Assembly (NCBI GenBank): GCA_001632435.1
Contig: KV424002.1
Coordinates: 68,921 to 132,920, forward strand
Reading direction: 5' to 3'
Length of the DNA: 64,000 nt
Source of the DNA: Calocera cornea HHB12733
Taxonomy: Eukaryota; Basidiomycota; Dacrymycetes; Dacrymycetales; Dacrymycetaceae
Below the pieces are notes generated by a model. The model worked only from the letters and a program-made list of their open reading frames with translations. It was not told where the DNA came from and made no database searches. Positions 1 through 10,267 of the stretch are shown here, in pieces. The number at the start of each line of letters is the position of its first letter. The first letter of the stretch is position 1. The position numbers were made by a program, and so were the translations under genes.

Positions 1-2712
1 TACCCGCCGTCGCCGGCCGCTATGGTCGCGAGCCTCCCGGTTACTATTGAGGAGCATGATCCCTTCGCGGATCACTATATGTTCGTCTCCGATCCCCAGG
101 CGATGGAGCGCGATCTCCGCGCGTACGGCACATCCCCCACCGAGAGCCAGGGGAAAATGTCCATCAACTTCCTCACCGGGGCTGCTGCTGCCGCTGAGAA
201 GGCCGCAGAGACTCGGGACGCTGACGCTGAGGAGGAAGTGGAGGGCACCAAGGTCGATAAGGGCAAGGGCCGCGCCGTCGACTCGCCCTCCCTCGAGGAA
301 CGTAGGAACATAGTCATCGAGGAAGTTCCCGACGTCGAGGCGTCGGAGATTGACGACGATGAGGACCTCTATGCGCCGTATGAGCCGCTTCCATCCGCCC
401 CGGTGCACAACGAGTACTTCGTCTCGTCCCCTCAGCCCAGCGAACCGCTCATCGACTTTGCCCTCGCTCCGGAGGACGAGCCGTTCGACCTCAACAAGGC
501 CTTGGAGAATGAGGAAGATGAGTTCGCCGACCCTCCTCTGCCGACGCTCCCCTCTGCGCCGACCTCTGAGCCCGCCGCGCGCCCCTCGCTCGCCTCGGAC
601 CTCACTGTGCTCGTCCGCGGCGTGTCCAGCGTGCTCTCAGGTCACCCAGAGCTGTCCGAAGGCTTCCGCAACCTCGTGCGCAACGCGCGCCAGGTAGATT
701 ACTGGCAGGATGCCGCGAGGGAGGCGGCGGAGGGCGAGTTCGGCGAGAGGGCCCAGGTTGTCGGCCAAGCTGCGCAGAGGCTCGGTGAGGCGCTCGCTGG
801 CCTGTTTGGCGCGCTCGGCCTCGAGGGCGTGACTACTCCTGGTGCTGCTACGGCACAGACTGCGACGAACAACGACGCTGCTCCTACTGCCAGTGCCGAG
901 TCCCGCGCTCCTGAGCCCGAGCTGTCCTCCTCGGAGGAAGAAGATGCCCAGGACCCCTGGGCCCGCTGGGCTCGCGTGCACCGCCGCGGCCCGTACGGCC
1001 CCTTCGCGGGTGCGTGGCGGCACTGGGCTCGCCACGGGCGCGGTGGCTTCCGTGGCCAGTTCGGGAGGAACAGCGCCTGGGGTGCGAATGTTGGTGGGTG
1101 GATGCCCCCCGTTCCCCCTGTCCCGCCTGCACCCACCGCGATGGAGATGCATGATAGCGAGTGGGCACCTTGGCAGAGTATGGACCGGTCCTTCCCTCAC
1201 CCCCACGGGCCTGGGCATGGACATGGGCCGCATGGGCCTCCTCCGCCCCCGCCGCCTCCCGGACCTCCGGGCCCCCCACCGCCACCCAACCACACCCACC
1301 CGAACCGTATGCACCCTATGCACCCGCCCCCCTTCGGGCCGGCGATGGGAGGATGGATGGGTCCGCCCCCTCCGTTCCCGCAGATGAGGAACGAGCAGGA
1401 GCGCGAGCAGCCCGACCACAACCACAATCGCGAGCGCAACAGGGATCGCTCCCAATCGCGCGAGCGCGGCTTCCACCACCATCACCTGCACAACCCACAC
1501 CGCGGCGCTGGTGAGCGCCCGGGGCCCCCCTTCGCTTACGGAAGGAACAGCGAGTGGCTCCACCGCTCTGCGCACGATGGGCCGTTCGGCCGCCCTGGGC
1601 CTCATGGGCGCGCGGGCAGGCATGCGCGGGACGCTGCTGGACCCGGACCTGGGCCGGCGCCCCGCCATCATCATCAGCACGGGCAGAGGCCCTTCGGCTT
1701 CCACCCTGGAAGGTATTACGAGCGCGCGCCTTCCGGCGAGAGGAGCCCGGACCCGCTGAGCCCGCTGCTGCCCAGCAGCCCTGATACGGAGCGCCAGGAG
1801 GACAGGGAGCGTAATAACGAACGGGAGAGGGAGGCGCCGGGCGCACCGCGCTTCGCTCCCCGTTTCCCGGGCGATATGTTCGGCAATGAGCAGCGCGAGG
1901 AGCGTACGCCGCCCTTCTGGTACGGCATGCGTCCTTCGGACGTCGCAGACTCCACCGCTGCCGCCGCGGCCGGGTTCAATCCGTACCCTCCCCCGTCAGA
2001 GCCGCCCGTCTTCCCCCCGCCCACGTTCTTCCCGACGTTCATCCGCCCTGTCCCACCCATGGCGAGCGTGTTTGCCAACTCGCCGTTCTCCAGCATGCCT
2101 CGGTCTGTGTCCGCCGCCGCTACCGCGGGAGATGACGATGACAGGCGCCGCAAGCCCGAGGACGAGGACGCGGATGGGATTCGTGTTCAGCCGATCTCTC
2201 CCGCGCCCGCGCCCATCAGTGTCCAGATCCCCGGTGTGCCCCTCACGCGCAGCAAGACCATGCCTGGTATCACCAAGGCGACGCGGTTCGCGGATGAGGA
2301 GTCTGGCCTCTCCGGCCTGCAGGATCTCAACACCTCCGGCCCTGCGCTCGGAAGGAGCTCGAGCGTCGCCGATCTGCACGCGGCGGCGCCGCGCGGGTTC
2401 GGCCCGCGCATGCGCCGCGCGGGCAGCACGCGCTCGCTCAACGTGCCCAACGCGGCGGCAGGCCCGAGCAGCGAGCGTGTGGTGCCCCTCCGCGTCCGGC
2501 TGCGCGAGCGCCTGATCGAGATGGGCTTCACGGACCGCCCGGCGCACCTCATGCGGTACATCTCGGATGCGATCGACGCGAACGAGCGGGAGAACATGAC
2601 GCTGGAGGAGTACGAGGAGAAGCTCGTAACGGCGATCGTCGAGCGTGTGCTGCGCCACACCGGCCACGGCCACGTCTCGTCGGAGGAGGAGCGGATGCCT
2701 GGCACGTGGTAA
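1..2712 (+). CDS. Large Pro/His-rich protein with UBA-like C-terminus (5' partial)
   Basis: The reading frame is open from base 1 and its first ATG is at 22, so this is probably the 3' part of a gene that begins outside the window. The visible 896+ residues are mostly low complexity: acidic stretches in the first 170 residues, then Gly/Pro/His-rich segments (long proline runs around residues 410-425, His-rich repeats to about 560) and Ser/Pro-rich tail. The only domain-like part is the last 75 residues, where 'LRERLIEMGFTDRPAHLMR' followed by an acidic helix resembles a UBA fold with its MGF loop. A UBA-like end after a long disordered region is seen in selective-autophagy receptors of the NBR1/p62 kind; that link is an inference, since no PB1, ZZ or NBR1 domain is inside the window. 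No intron is evident. Stop is TAA at 2710-2712. Confidence 0.7.
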   Translation, partial: YPPSPAAMVASLPVTIEEHDPFADHYMFVSDPQAMERDLRAYGTSPTESQGKMSINFLTGAAAAAEKAAETRDADAEEEVEGTKVDKGKGRAVDSPSLEERRNIVIEEVPDVEASEIDDDEDLYAPYEPLPSAPVHNEYFVSSPQPSEPLIDFALAPEDEPFDLNKALENEEDEFADPPLPTLPSAPTSEPAARPSLASDLTVLVRGVSSVLSGHPELSEGFRNLVRNARQVDYWQDAAREAAEGEFGERAQVVGQAAQRLGEALAGLFGALGLEGVTTPGAATAQTATNNDAAPTASAESRAPEPELSSSEEEDAQDPWARWARVHRRGPYGPFAGAWRHWARHGRGGFRGQFGRNSAWGANVGGWMPPVPPVPPAPTAMEMHDSEWAPWQSMDRSFPHPHGPGHGHGPHGPPPPPPPPGPPGPPPPPNHTHPNRMHPMHPPPFGPAMGGWMGPPPPFPQMRNEQEREQPDHNHNRERNRDRSQSRERGFHHHHLHNPHRGAGERPGPPFAYGRNSEWLHRSAHDGPFGRPGPHGRAGRHARDAAGPGPGPAPRHHHQHGQRPFGFHPGRYYERAPSGERSPDPLSPLLPSSPDTERQEDRERNNEREREAPGAPRFAPRFPGDMFGNEQREERTPPFWYGMRPSDVADSTAAAAAGFNPYPPPSEPPVFPPPTFFPTFIRPVPPMASVFANSPFSSMPRSVSAAATAGDDDDRRRKPEDEDADGIRVQPISPAPAPISVQIPGVPLTRSKTMPGITKATRFADEESGLSGLQDLNTSGPALGRSSSVADLHAAAPRGFGPRMRRAGSTRSLNVPNAAAGPSSERVVPLRVRLRERLIEMGFTDRPAHLMRYISDAIDANERENMTLEEYEEKLVTAIVERVLRHTGHGHVSSEEERMPGTW

Positions 2713-3149
2713 ATCCCGCACAATTGACATGTCAGCGCCGGCTGGCGCTGTGCTCCGGCGGTGCGCAGAGAAGAGCGTGGGAGAGGAGAGAGGATGTCCC
2801 CAAGTCGCGGGAAAGCGACAGGATGTTGTACAATGCGATTCGTATGTCTGGCCCCCCGGACACCGGGAGTGGCCGTATGTCCCATAAATAGGCAAAGTGT
2901 AAAATACGTATGTTGTTAGGCATGATTTGTGTCCCCTTCAGGCTGCCGCTGCTGCTATGGCAGCATGTTAGCGTGGGTGTCGAGATCGGTAAGATACGAT
3001 TGTGCTTGTGGTGGATCGTGCTTGTAGGTAAGGTCACGATGTAGTAAGAATACAGTAACAGGTTCGCAGCATCTGCGCATAACGTCAACCACTTCCCACT
3101 CCCACTCCCACTCCTACTCCCTCGCCCGCGCCCGCACCCCCACCCCCGG
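2713..3149. other. Intergenic, convergent 3' regions
   Basis: Lies between the end of the UBA-like gene and the end of the minus-strand CPL1-like gene. It should hold both 3' UTRs. No conserved coding segment or RNA gene recognised. Confidence 0.5.
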
Positions 3150-3285
3150 TCACACACGGACACACGCCGCCCCATCCGCCCTGACCGCCCACCCGTCCTC
3201 CTCCCTGCACCGCTCGACCAGGCAGGAGCCGTACACGCACCGAACGTGCCGGGCGCCGGGGAGGGCGCCGCAGTCTGTCCCGGTC

Positions 3286-3344
<59 letters not shown>

Positions 3345-3828
3345 TTTGGCTTTGGCGTTGGCGTTGGGGTGCGGGGTTGGGAGGGGGCAGCCGCCGCCTA
3401 CGCACGGGCCGTCGTTAGCAACACGACTCGACACGACACGACGAGTCTGGGGGGGGGGCAACGTACAGCTCCACACGCTCGACTGCACGTCGACGCACTG
3501 CCAGCCCGGGGCGAGCCCGGCCAGGGGCGCGCTGCAGAGGGTCTCGGCGCGGGCGCAGGTGGGCGGGGGCGGGGCGAGGACTTGCTGGGTTTGGGCTAGC
3601 TGGGCTTGGGCTAGCTGGGCTAGCTGGGCTTGCTGGGCTTGCTGGGCGGAGGAAGGCGGGAGCTGGGGCAGCGCTGCTGAGGGTTAGCGCTCTGGGAGGG
3701 GGGCAGGGTGGGGCCGCACGGCGCGGGGAGAGGGGGGAGGAGGACGCACCCAGCACCCGCACCAGCAGCAGCAGCACGAAGGCGCGGAGGGCGGGCGGGG
3801 CACGCAGCTGCATCATGATACTGTGCAT
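3150..3828 (-). CDS. Secreted CPL1-like cysteine-rich protein
   Basis: Three-exon minus-strand gene: 3828-3750, 3676-3467, 3397-3150 (537 nt, 178 aa). Introns 3749-3677 and 3466-3398 have GTGCGT/GTACGT donors, GCTAAC branch sites and CAG/TAG acceptors. The product starts with a signal peptide (hydrophobic core 'FVLLLLVRVLAA'), then a Gln/Ala/Leu-rich linker and a Cys-rich part. The second splice creates the 'SCGGC' signature, and the end 'DCGALPGARHVRCVYGSC' with two more cysteines matches the CPL1-like domain of basidiomycete secreted proteins (named after Cryptococcus Cpl1). Between the two halves sits an Ala-Gly tract of about ten units, encoded by a GGCTCC microsatellite. Family members are secreted and mostly uncharacterised. 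The domain call is from recognised motif order, not a search. The start could also be the internal Met-Met at 3816/3813. Confidence 0.72.
3287..3346. repeat. GGCTCC hexanucleotide microsatellite inside CPL1-like exon 3
   Basis: About nine perfect GGCTCC units followed by GGCTTT/GGCGTT variants. Read on the minus strand in frame they encode alternating Gly and Ala, so length changes keep the frame. Confidence 0.9.
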
Positions 3829-5004
3829 GTACTGTAGTGCTCGGGGGCTCGATCGCTGCTCAGAGGGGCGGGTCGTCTGGAATGAGGGAAAGCAGCAGCG
3901 CGCACATACGCTCAGGTACTGTATGTATACGGCGACACCTGGATCGATCGGCCAGTCTCCAGCAGCGCGGCGAATGGAGGAAGCACGCGTGCCTTACTTA
4001 CATGGGACACGGTGGCCAGATCACCCCTGATCACCGGGCGTGAGCATGCTCGAGCACACCGAGTCCGAATACAGTGCCGCAAGGGTCAGATCGCGCGCCA
4101 CAGGCGGGGCGGGGGACTGCCGCCAACGGTGGGCAGGTATGTAACTTAAAGCGTTCCGGGCCGAGGGAAGTGCAAGTGGCAAGTGGCAAGTGGCCAGTGT
4201 CTCGAATGCGGAGGGGACTCCGAGGGGACGCGTACAGCTCCCGAGCGCGTCACGTTTACTGTACGTTCTGTCTGTCCGCATCTGGCAATAGGAACTGCTT
4301 CTCATTACGAGCACGCTCCGATACTGTGGAAATACGTGTGAGACCCGGCTTCTTCCCTCCCCAGAACGGGCAGATGAACCTACAGTAACGCACGAACCGT
4401 CGCGCGCGAGCGAGCGGCTGCAGCGCGCCTTGTCTCGCGGGTGCAGTACTATTGATACTGATCTGCGCATCCGACTCGCGCCTCGGCAGAACGTTCTTTA
4501 TCCCTGAAAGACGATCAAGTGGGATGTGGGATGTGGGAGACAGCACGGCATCGATACTGCACTGCGCCGGACAGTACTTACTGATCACGCAGGCTCGTCC
4601 GCGGCTGCAGCCTCCCCGTCACTGGGCCGCCGTCGGGAGGCGCTCTTCGTCCGTACAGTATGGCACGGGAGGCCCAGGGCCGGCGCGGCGGGTCGGGCGG
4701 GCTGGCCGGGGTGCGTCTCGCATGGGGAGGGCGGAGGGGACCATGCTGATGATAATGGTATTGATGGCGATATTGATAACTTATTGATATTGATATTGAT
4801 ATTGGTCATGGGGGTACAGTATCTAACTACAGTATCTATCTGTCCGGTGCACGTGCTGTTGTACAGTGCTTAGTCGCCCCAAAGTACATGCGTATGATAC
4901 AGTGCTCCCCTCCCCCCCGTCCCGTCCCGTCCCGTACTGTACTGTACCGTACTGTACAACGCTAGCCCATGCCAGATACCGGGCCTTCGCAGCCACCTCC
5001 GGCC
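3829..5004. other. Intergenic with short repeats, no gene seen
   Basis: Upstream of the CPL1-like gene and downstream of the left PY-motif gene. Contains a GATATT microsatellite (about 4781-4805), a GTCCC/TACTGT low-complexity stretch (about 4918-4957) and a marked number of TACAGT/ACTGTA words. No coding segment with convincing splice structure was found. Confidence 0.5.
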
Positions 5005-5667
5005 TCACCTCCTCGTTGCGCCCGCGGCGGGCGGGGAGGAGGCGGACCGAATGAGAATGACGTCGTCATACCTGGGCGGGGCGCCCTCCTGGCCGAGGAG
5101 GATGCGCATGCCCCTGCCCCTGCTCCCGAGCTGGAGCTGGGGGGGCGAGCGCAGCGCGTGCTCGTACGAGGGCAGCCCGGCGTCCTCCGCGTCCTCCGCC
5201 TGCGCGCGCTGGGTCGGCATGCGGGAATAGGCGTGCGGCGAGCCGGAAGAGGGCCGGGCGGGCGCGTGGGACGCCGCGCGCAGCTCGCACACCGTCCACA
5301 GGCCGTACTGCGCCCCGTCTCCTTCTTCTCCGTCTTCTTCTTCCCCTGTGTCCGACCGGGGCGCGGCGCCGCTGCTCTGGCTGTCGGAGGACGAGCGCGC
5401 GCTGGAAGTGGCGCGGCGGGCGTCCGACTCGGATACGGACTCGGTCGCGGACCCGGCGGCGGGCGCGGGGACGGGAGGGAAGCGGGGCGACTGGGGGGTG
5501 AGGGGCGACTCGGCCTGGAACAGGTTTACGAGCGCGTTGGAGGATGCTAGGGCGGGCGGGGCCGGGTTAGCTGGGGTCTCTGGGCCGGGGCGGGGGAGGG
5601 GAGGGGAGGGGAGCGTACCGATGGTGAGGCCGAGGAAGGTCAGGCTGACGGTGGTGATGAGGGCCAT
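5005..5667 (-). CDS. Small PPxY-motif protein, left copy of a duplicated pair
   Basis: Minus strand, exons 5667-5619 and 5546-5005 (591 nt, 196 aa). The 72-bp intron 5618-5547 (GTACGC donor, CTAAC branch, CTAG acceptor) is at exactly the codon position used in the paralogue at 10268-10753. The N-terminus 'MALITTVSLTFLGLTIASS' is hydrophobic and may be a signal anchor. The middle is Ser/Pro/acidic-rich and the C-terminus carries an LPxY site ('GLPSYEHAL') and a true PPxY site ('APPRYDDV'), ligand types for WW domains such as those of Rsp5/Nedd4 ubiquitin ligases. Relative to the paralogue it has about 45 extra residues before the LPSY site; these could be a further unspliced 93-bp intron (GTGTGC...GCAG). 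No family recognised; a role as a Rsp5 adaptor or client is an inference from the motifs. Confidence 0.7.
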   Translation of the reverse strand: MALITTVSLTFLGLTIGTLPSPPLPRPGPETPANPAPPALASSNALVNLFQAESPLTPQSPRFPPVPAPAAGSATESVSESDARRATSSARSSSDSQSSGAAPRSDTGEEEDGEEGDGAQYGLWTVCELRAASHAPARPSSGSPHAYSRMPTQRAQAEDAEDAGLPSYEHALRSPPQLQLGSRGRGMRILLGQEGAPPRYDDVILIRSASSPPAAGATRR

Positions 5668-6500
5668 CTTGCTGGGGTATGGGGGTGGGGATGGGAGTGG
5701 CGGTTGGGCTGCGTGGTTGGGATGTGTGTGTGAGGAGTGTTTAGTGTTCTACTCGCTGATGTATGCTCGCTCGCTGCCGTGTCGAGCGTGTGGTCGTGAA
5801 GTGACGACGTGCAGCTGTTTGGGTAGGGATACAGTGGGTGGGGGGGGCGATGGAGTGCAGGAGAGGGCCCGAGGGGCCCCAGCGGCGTGTTATACGTCCC
5901 GCACCCGCACCCACCGTTGCTGCCCGAGCCCCGAGCCCCGAGCACCGAGACACGCACGCTGTCTGAGTTGTGGCCGGCTGCGTCATCGCGACCCGCACAC
6001 GGCCGCGGCGCGCCAGACGGTGACTGAGCGACGGAGTGTCCGGGAGACACATACAGTACAGTACAGTGCACTGTGTTGCGCCCAGTGCTGAGTCGCATAC
6101 TGTCCTGTCACGGTCGCGCGCATACAGTCGCGCGCGATAGGGGACGGCGAGGCGCGGTAAGTTGTCGCTCGCACGGGCTGTGTGGCCCGGGGTGTTTCAC
6201 CTCGCTCGCGCGACGCGGGCTGAAACATGACAAAGGCAGTGGCATGTCGGTGGGGAGGGAGTGCGAGTGGGAGTGCAGGGAGCGCGCTTGCTCCGGGTTG
6301 GAAGAGGGATGGTGGGCGGAGTGAGGGATGCCAAGGGATAAGCGCCCGAAGAGGCCCGGGCACGTGACGTCATCTCCCTTCCCCAAATCGGACCCTGGCA
6401 CCCAGGACCGACTCACCGCATTTCCCCACCCACCGCATTCACTCCGACACCCTTCTCCCGGCCTCACGCTCTGTACTCGAACGGACTGCAGACCACCAGC
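5668..6500. promoter_or_regulatory. Bidirectional promoter region; left arm of inverted duplication
   Basis: 833 bp between the divergent left PY-motif gene and the GNL1-like GTPase. On the minus strand it is collinear with 9520-10267. Best blocks: 6330-6410 (GCGCTTATCC and TGACGTCA, with an overlapping CACGTG) and 6118-6210 (GTGAAACACCC then GTCCCCTAT). Distances of these blocks to the respective start codons are nearly the same in both arms. CRE-like and E-box-like words are visible; their use is inferred. Confidence 0.65.
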
Positions 6501-8884
6501 ATGCCGCGGCGCAAGCCCACCTCGCTCACCGCCAAGAAGGCCTCGCTCAAGCTCAAGCGCGCCGTAAAGCGCGGGGAAGCGTCGCCCCCGCCCCCCGCGC
6601 CCGCACAGAGGCGCAAGCGGCCCGGCCACCCGTCCCGCCCTCCTGCGCCCGGGAGGGAGAGGGACGAGGTGGACGAGAAGGAGGCGAGGGCCGACGAGGC
6701 CAAGGCCGCCGCGAGGCGCCTCGAGAGCAGCTTCTTGAAGCCCTCGCCGAGCTACCTCGCCCTCAGTGCGCAGAGGGCAAGCACGGCCCCCCTGCGCCGG
6801 CCGATCCCCGCCTCCGCCGCCCACTTCCCGCGAGAACTGCTCTCCGACCCCGGTGGTCCCTCTGAACCTCAAACTCAAACGCAAGCTGAACAGCAGCGGC
6901 CGGAGCTCACCTGCCCCAAGCGGCCCAAGTGGCGCTACGGCATGACGAAGAAGGAGGTGGAGCGGAACGAGGAGGGCGTGTTTGCCAAGTGGAGGGCGGA
7001 GACGGAGGCCCGCTTTGCGGAGTGGCAGCGCGCGGAGAGGGAGAGGATGAGGATGGGGCCGGAGGGTGGGGCCGGCGCGGTGGGCGGAGGCCCGAGCTAC
7101 TGCGAGTGGAACTTGGAGGTCTGGAGGCAGCTGTGCGTTCCCCATCCCCGTTCCCATCTGCCCCCCCTCTCCCACCTGATAACACTGAACCAACGTGGCG
7201 CTGCACAGATGGCGCGTGACCGAGCTCTCGGACATCCTCCTGCTCCTGCTCGACGCGCGCTGCCCGCCCCTGCACTACCCGCGCTCGCTGGAGCAGTACC
7301 TGCTTCAGCTGAAGCCCGCGCGCAAGCTCGTGCTCGTGCTGACCAAGGTCGACGTCGTCGGGCACGAGCGCGCGGCGCGCTGGGCGGCCTGGCTCCGCGC
7401 GCGCTTTGGCGCGGACGCGGAGGAGGGCGGCGTGAGGGTGGTCATGGTGGAGAGCTACCGGGCCAAGCTCACCCCGGCCATGAACGGTGCTCCCGACGGC
7501 GGAAAGGGCAAGGCGCGCCCGGGCCCCGGCAGGAGGCGCGCCGTCGAGCCGCACCTGCCGACGCCCTTCCGCCACGCGCTTGTCCAGGCGCTCAAGGAGG
7601 CGCACGAGGAGCTCAAGCGGCCCCCCGCGCACGTGCGGGACGACGAGCAGAAGCTCAGGGGGTGGAAGTGCCGCGTGCGCGCAGAGGTGGACTGGGAGGG
7701 CGTCGAGAGGGCGTTGGGGAGCGGGGAATCTATCTCTGGATCGGCGAGGGGCGGGGCGGGCGCGGAGAGGGAGATGCCGCCTGCCGAGGATGTTGCGGAG
7801 GAGCGGGAGGGCAAGGCATACGATGCCGAGCCCGAGTACCTGACCATCGGGCTGATCGGTGCATCCTCTTCTTATCCCAACACACAGGTGCGACGCTGAC
7901 CAGCCGCGCAGGCCAACCCAACGTCGGCAAATCCTCGCTGCTGAACGCGCTCTTCGGGCGGCCCCGAGTGCGCGCCTCGCGCACGCCGGGCAAGACAAAG
8001 CACTTCCAGACGCTGTTCCTCTCCCCGCAAGTGCGGCTCGTGGACTGCCCGGGGCTGGTGCTGCCCGCGTATGTGCACATGGAGCTGCAGGCGCTGGCCG
8101 GCGTGCTGCCCATCGCGCAGATGGCGAGCTTGCCCAGCTGCGTCTCGTACGCGCTCTCGCTGCTGCCGCTGGAACGCGTTCTGCGGTTGCAGATGCCCGC
8201 GGAGGAGGAGAGGAGCAGGATGGAGGGCAAGCGGACGTGGAGGGCCGAGCGGCCTGCGCCGCAGATCCGCGCGCAAGGCACCGCGTCCGACGGCGCGCGC
8301 TGGACCGCGATGGCCGTGCTCGAGGCGTACGCGCTGGACAAGGGGTGGATAACTGCCAAGGCGGGCAGGCCGGATACGGGCCGGGCCGGGAATGCTAGTG
8401 CGCTTTTCCCTCCTTTGACTGTTACCAGAAAGTGGATCTGATTGTGGTGTCTCGGACAGTTATGAGGGCTCTTGCCGAGGCGAGGATACCCTGGGCGTTC
8501 ATGCCTCCCGCTGGGGACGGGCCGGTCGGTGTGGGGCACGGGCTTGGAGAGGGGGACGGGATCTGGCTCGGTGGGGAGCACGTTGCGGAGGGGTTGACAG
8601 ATGGGGAGAGTACGGGTTATGACACGGGCGAGGAAGAGGAGGACGGGGAGGAGGTGAGTGAGGGTGATGAGCGTGCCAGTGGTGAGGACGATGAGGATGA
8701 GGACGAGGACGAGCATGGGGAAGGGGAACAGGAAGAGGATGATAGCGGTGCAGAGGAGGTCGGACGGGCTGTGAGGGGGCTGAAGTTCGGAGGAGGCTTC
8801 GCGGCGCTTGCTCTGGAAGATGAGGAGAGCCCAGAAGAGGACGACGACGCCGACGACGCCGAACGGGAAGAGGAAGAGGAGTGA
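6501..8884 (+). CDS. GNL1: GNL1-type circularly permuted GTPase
   Basis: Four exons: 6501-7132, 7209-7858, 7912-8397, 8460-8884 (2193 nt, 730 aa). Introns are 76, 53 and 62 bp. The G motifs occur in permuted order: G4 'LVLTKVD' near residue 255, then G1 'GQPNVGKS' at about 428-435 (created by the second splice), a switch segment 'RTPGKTKHFQT' and G3 'DCPGL' near 471. This order defines the YlqF/HSR1-MMR1 family; the Lys/Arg-rich N-terminus and 'CEWNLEVWRQLWRV' segment fit GNL1 rather than Lsg1/Nog2. The third splice yields 'RAGNAIMRALAEARIPWAF', which fits the family C-terminus. The last 120 residues are strongly acidic. GNL1 relatives are nucleolar/nuclear or cytoplasmic GTPases linked to ribosome biogenesis. 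The large insert between G4 and G1 makes it longer than usual. Confidence 0.88.
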
Positions 8885-9519
8885 TACCACACATGGAAAC
8901 GACTCTTCGGCTGATATCCTCGCACATTGTCCAGGAGCACGATTCAGCATCGTAGACGTGTGATTCGACAAGGCGCAGGGAGTGTGTTCTATCGGGCAGT
9001 GCTGGCGTACAGAATGTGGCTGGGCTACACTGGAATGACCGGCTTGTAGTAGATGAGTCATCATCCTTCCGCGCAAGAGGACTTGAAGACAGTCTCAAGC
9101 GACGCTGGGCTTACACCTGCGCACATGCGACATTGCAGCAGCACTGGACTTCTCAAAACTATCAACAGTTTACTCATTTTCTGTTGAGGCGCCAGTCGGA
9201 TGCGCGAGATCCGCGAGACAACGCGGAGGTATTTCCTCGAATAGCACCTGTCCAGAGGCCGAGTGACTGAACGAGCACTCCGGGCGCAATTTGCCTCAAG
9301 TAGCACTTTCTTGGGTGGGCACTTTGGTTGTGGCGCACACAAGAAACTCCGCCGTTCCAAGGACTTCGTTTTCAGATCCAGCTTCGGGAGAAAGCGTTCA
9401 TACTTTTCCGCACAAACATGGGCATATATATACTGTATAACTTATTGTCCTTCAAAGTGTTAACTTATTGACAATTAATTATCCTTGAATGGAGCGTGCC
9501 AGCTGCAGGTTGGAAGCAG
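8885..9519. other. Intergenic, 3' flank of GNL1-like gene
   Basis: No coding segment or RNA gene recognised. Ends in an AT-rich stretch (about 9418-9480) just before the right arm of the inverted duplication begins. Confidence 0.5.
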
Positions 9520-10267
9520 GCCAGGGTCGGATTTTGGCACAGGCCGGAGGTGACGTCGCGTGCCCCGGGCGCTTATCCCCTCCCAGCCCTCACTCAGCGG
9601 ACCCCCACCGTCCGACCCCCAAGCGAGCGCGCTCGTTGCATTTCCAATCGCTCTGTCGACATTCCTCAGCGCTCGGCGCTCCACCGACGTTACAATGCAG
9701 TTGTTGTGATTCAGACCGGAGGACCCTCGACGCGCCGCGCAAGGTGAAACACCCGCAGCCACAGCCCCGGTCGGAGCGAGACTGCGCCACGCCGTCCCCT
9801 ATTGCGGGCGATTGTATGCGCTCCACGGCCATGCCCGGCAACCCTTGTACGGGTGTCTCCCGTTCAGTCAGTCGTTCAGTCAATGAATGTCTGGCACACC
9901 CCTGCCGAATCGGCTTAGGGTGCGATGACGATGCGGTCAGACAGCTTGCGGTGTCTCGGTGCTGAGAAGCAACGAGTGAGGACTGTGTGCCACGATTATT
10001 ATAATACACGGCGGCGGTCGCGATGACACCTCTCTTCTCTACTTCATCTCATTCAACGCCATCCTCCACATCGCTCCACCCCCCTGTATCTCCAAACAGC
10101 TGCGCTGCACTTCAGTACCACACACTCAATCCTGCCGCCGCACTTAGCGAGCATATATATCAGCTCAAACACGCCGCATACCCAGTTTCTTAGCTGCCTG
10201 CTGCCCATAGCCCAACCACCCACACCCCCACCCCCACCCAGCCCAACCCAACCACACAAAAGGCGTT
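9520..10267 (+). promoter_or_regulatory. Promoter of right PY-motif gene; right arm of inverted duplication
   Basis: Collinear with the reverse complement of 5668-6410. Matching blocks: 9525-9600 (GGTGACGTCGCGTGCC, GCGCTTATCC), 9740-9830 (GTGAAACACCC, GTCCCCTAT), 9930-9965 (GTGTCTCGGTGCT). A TATATAT box lies at about 10153-10160, and CT-rich/CCCA-rich DNA precedes the ATG. Confidence 0.6.

Noticed and set aside
637..1704. Long minus-strand open frame of 355 codons
   Set aside because: It is a shadow of the GC-rich Pro/His coding sequence on the plus strand and has Arg/Pro-rich filler composition.
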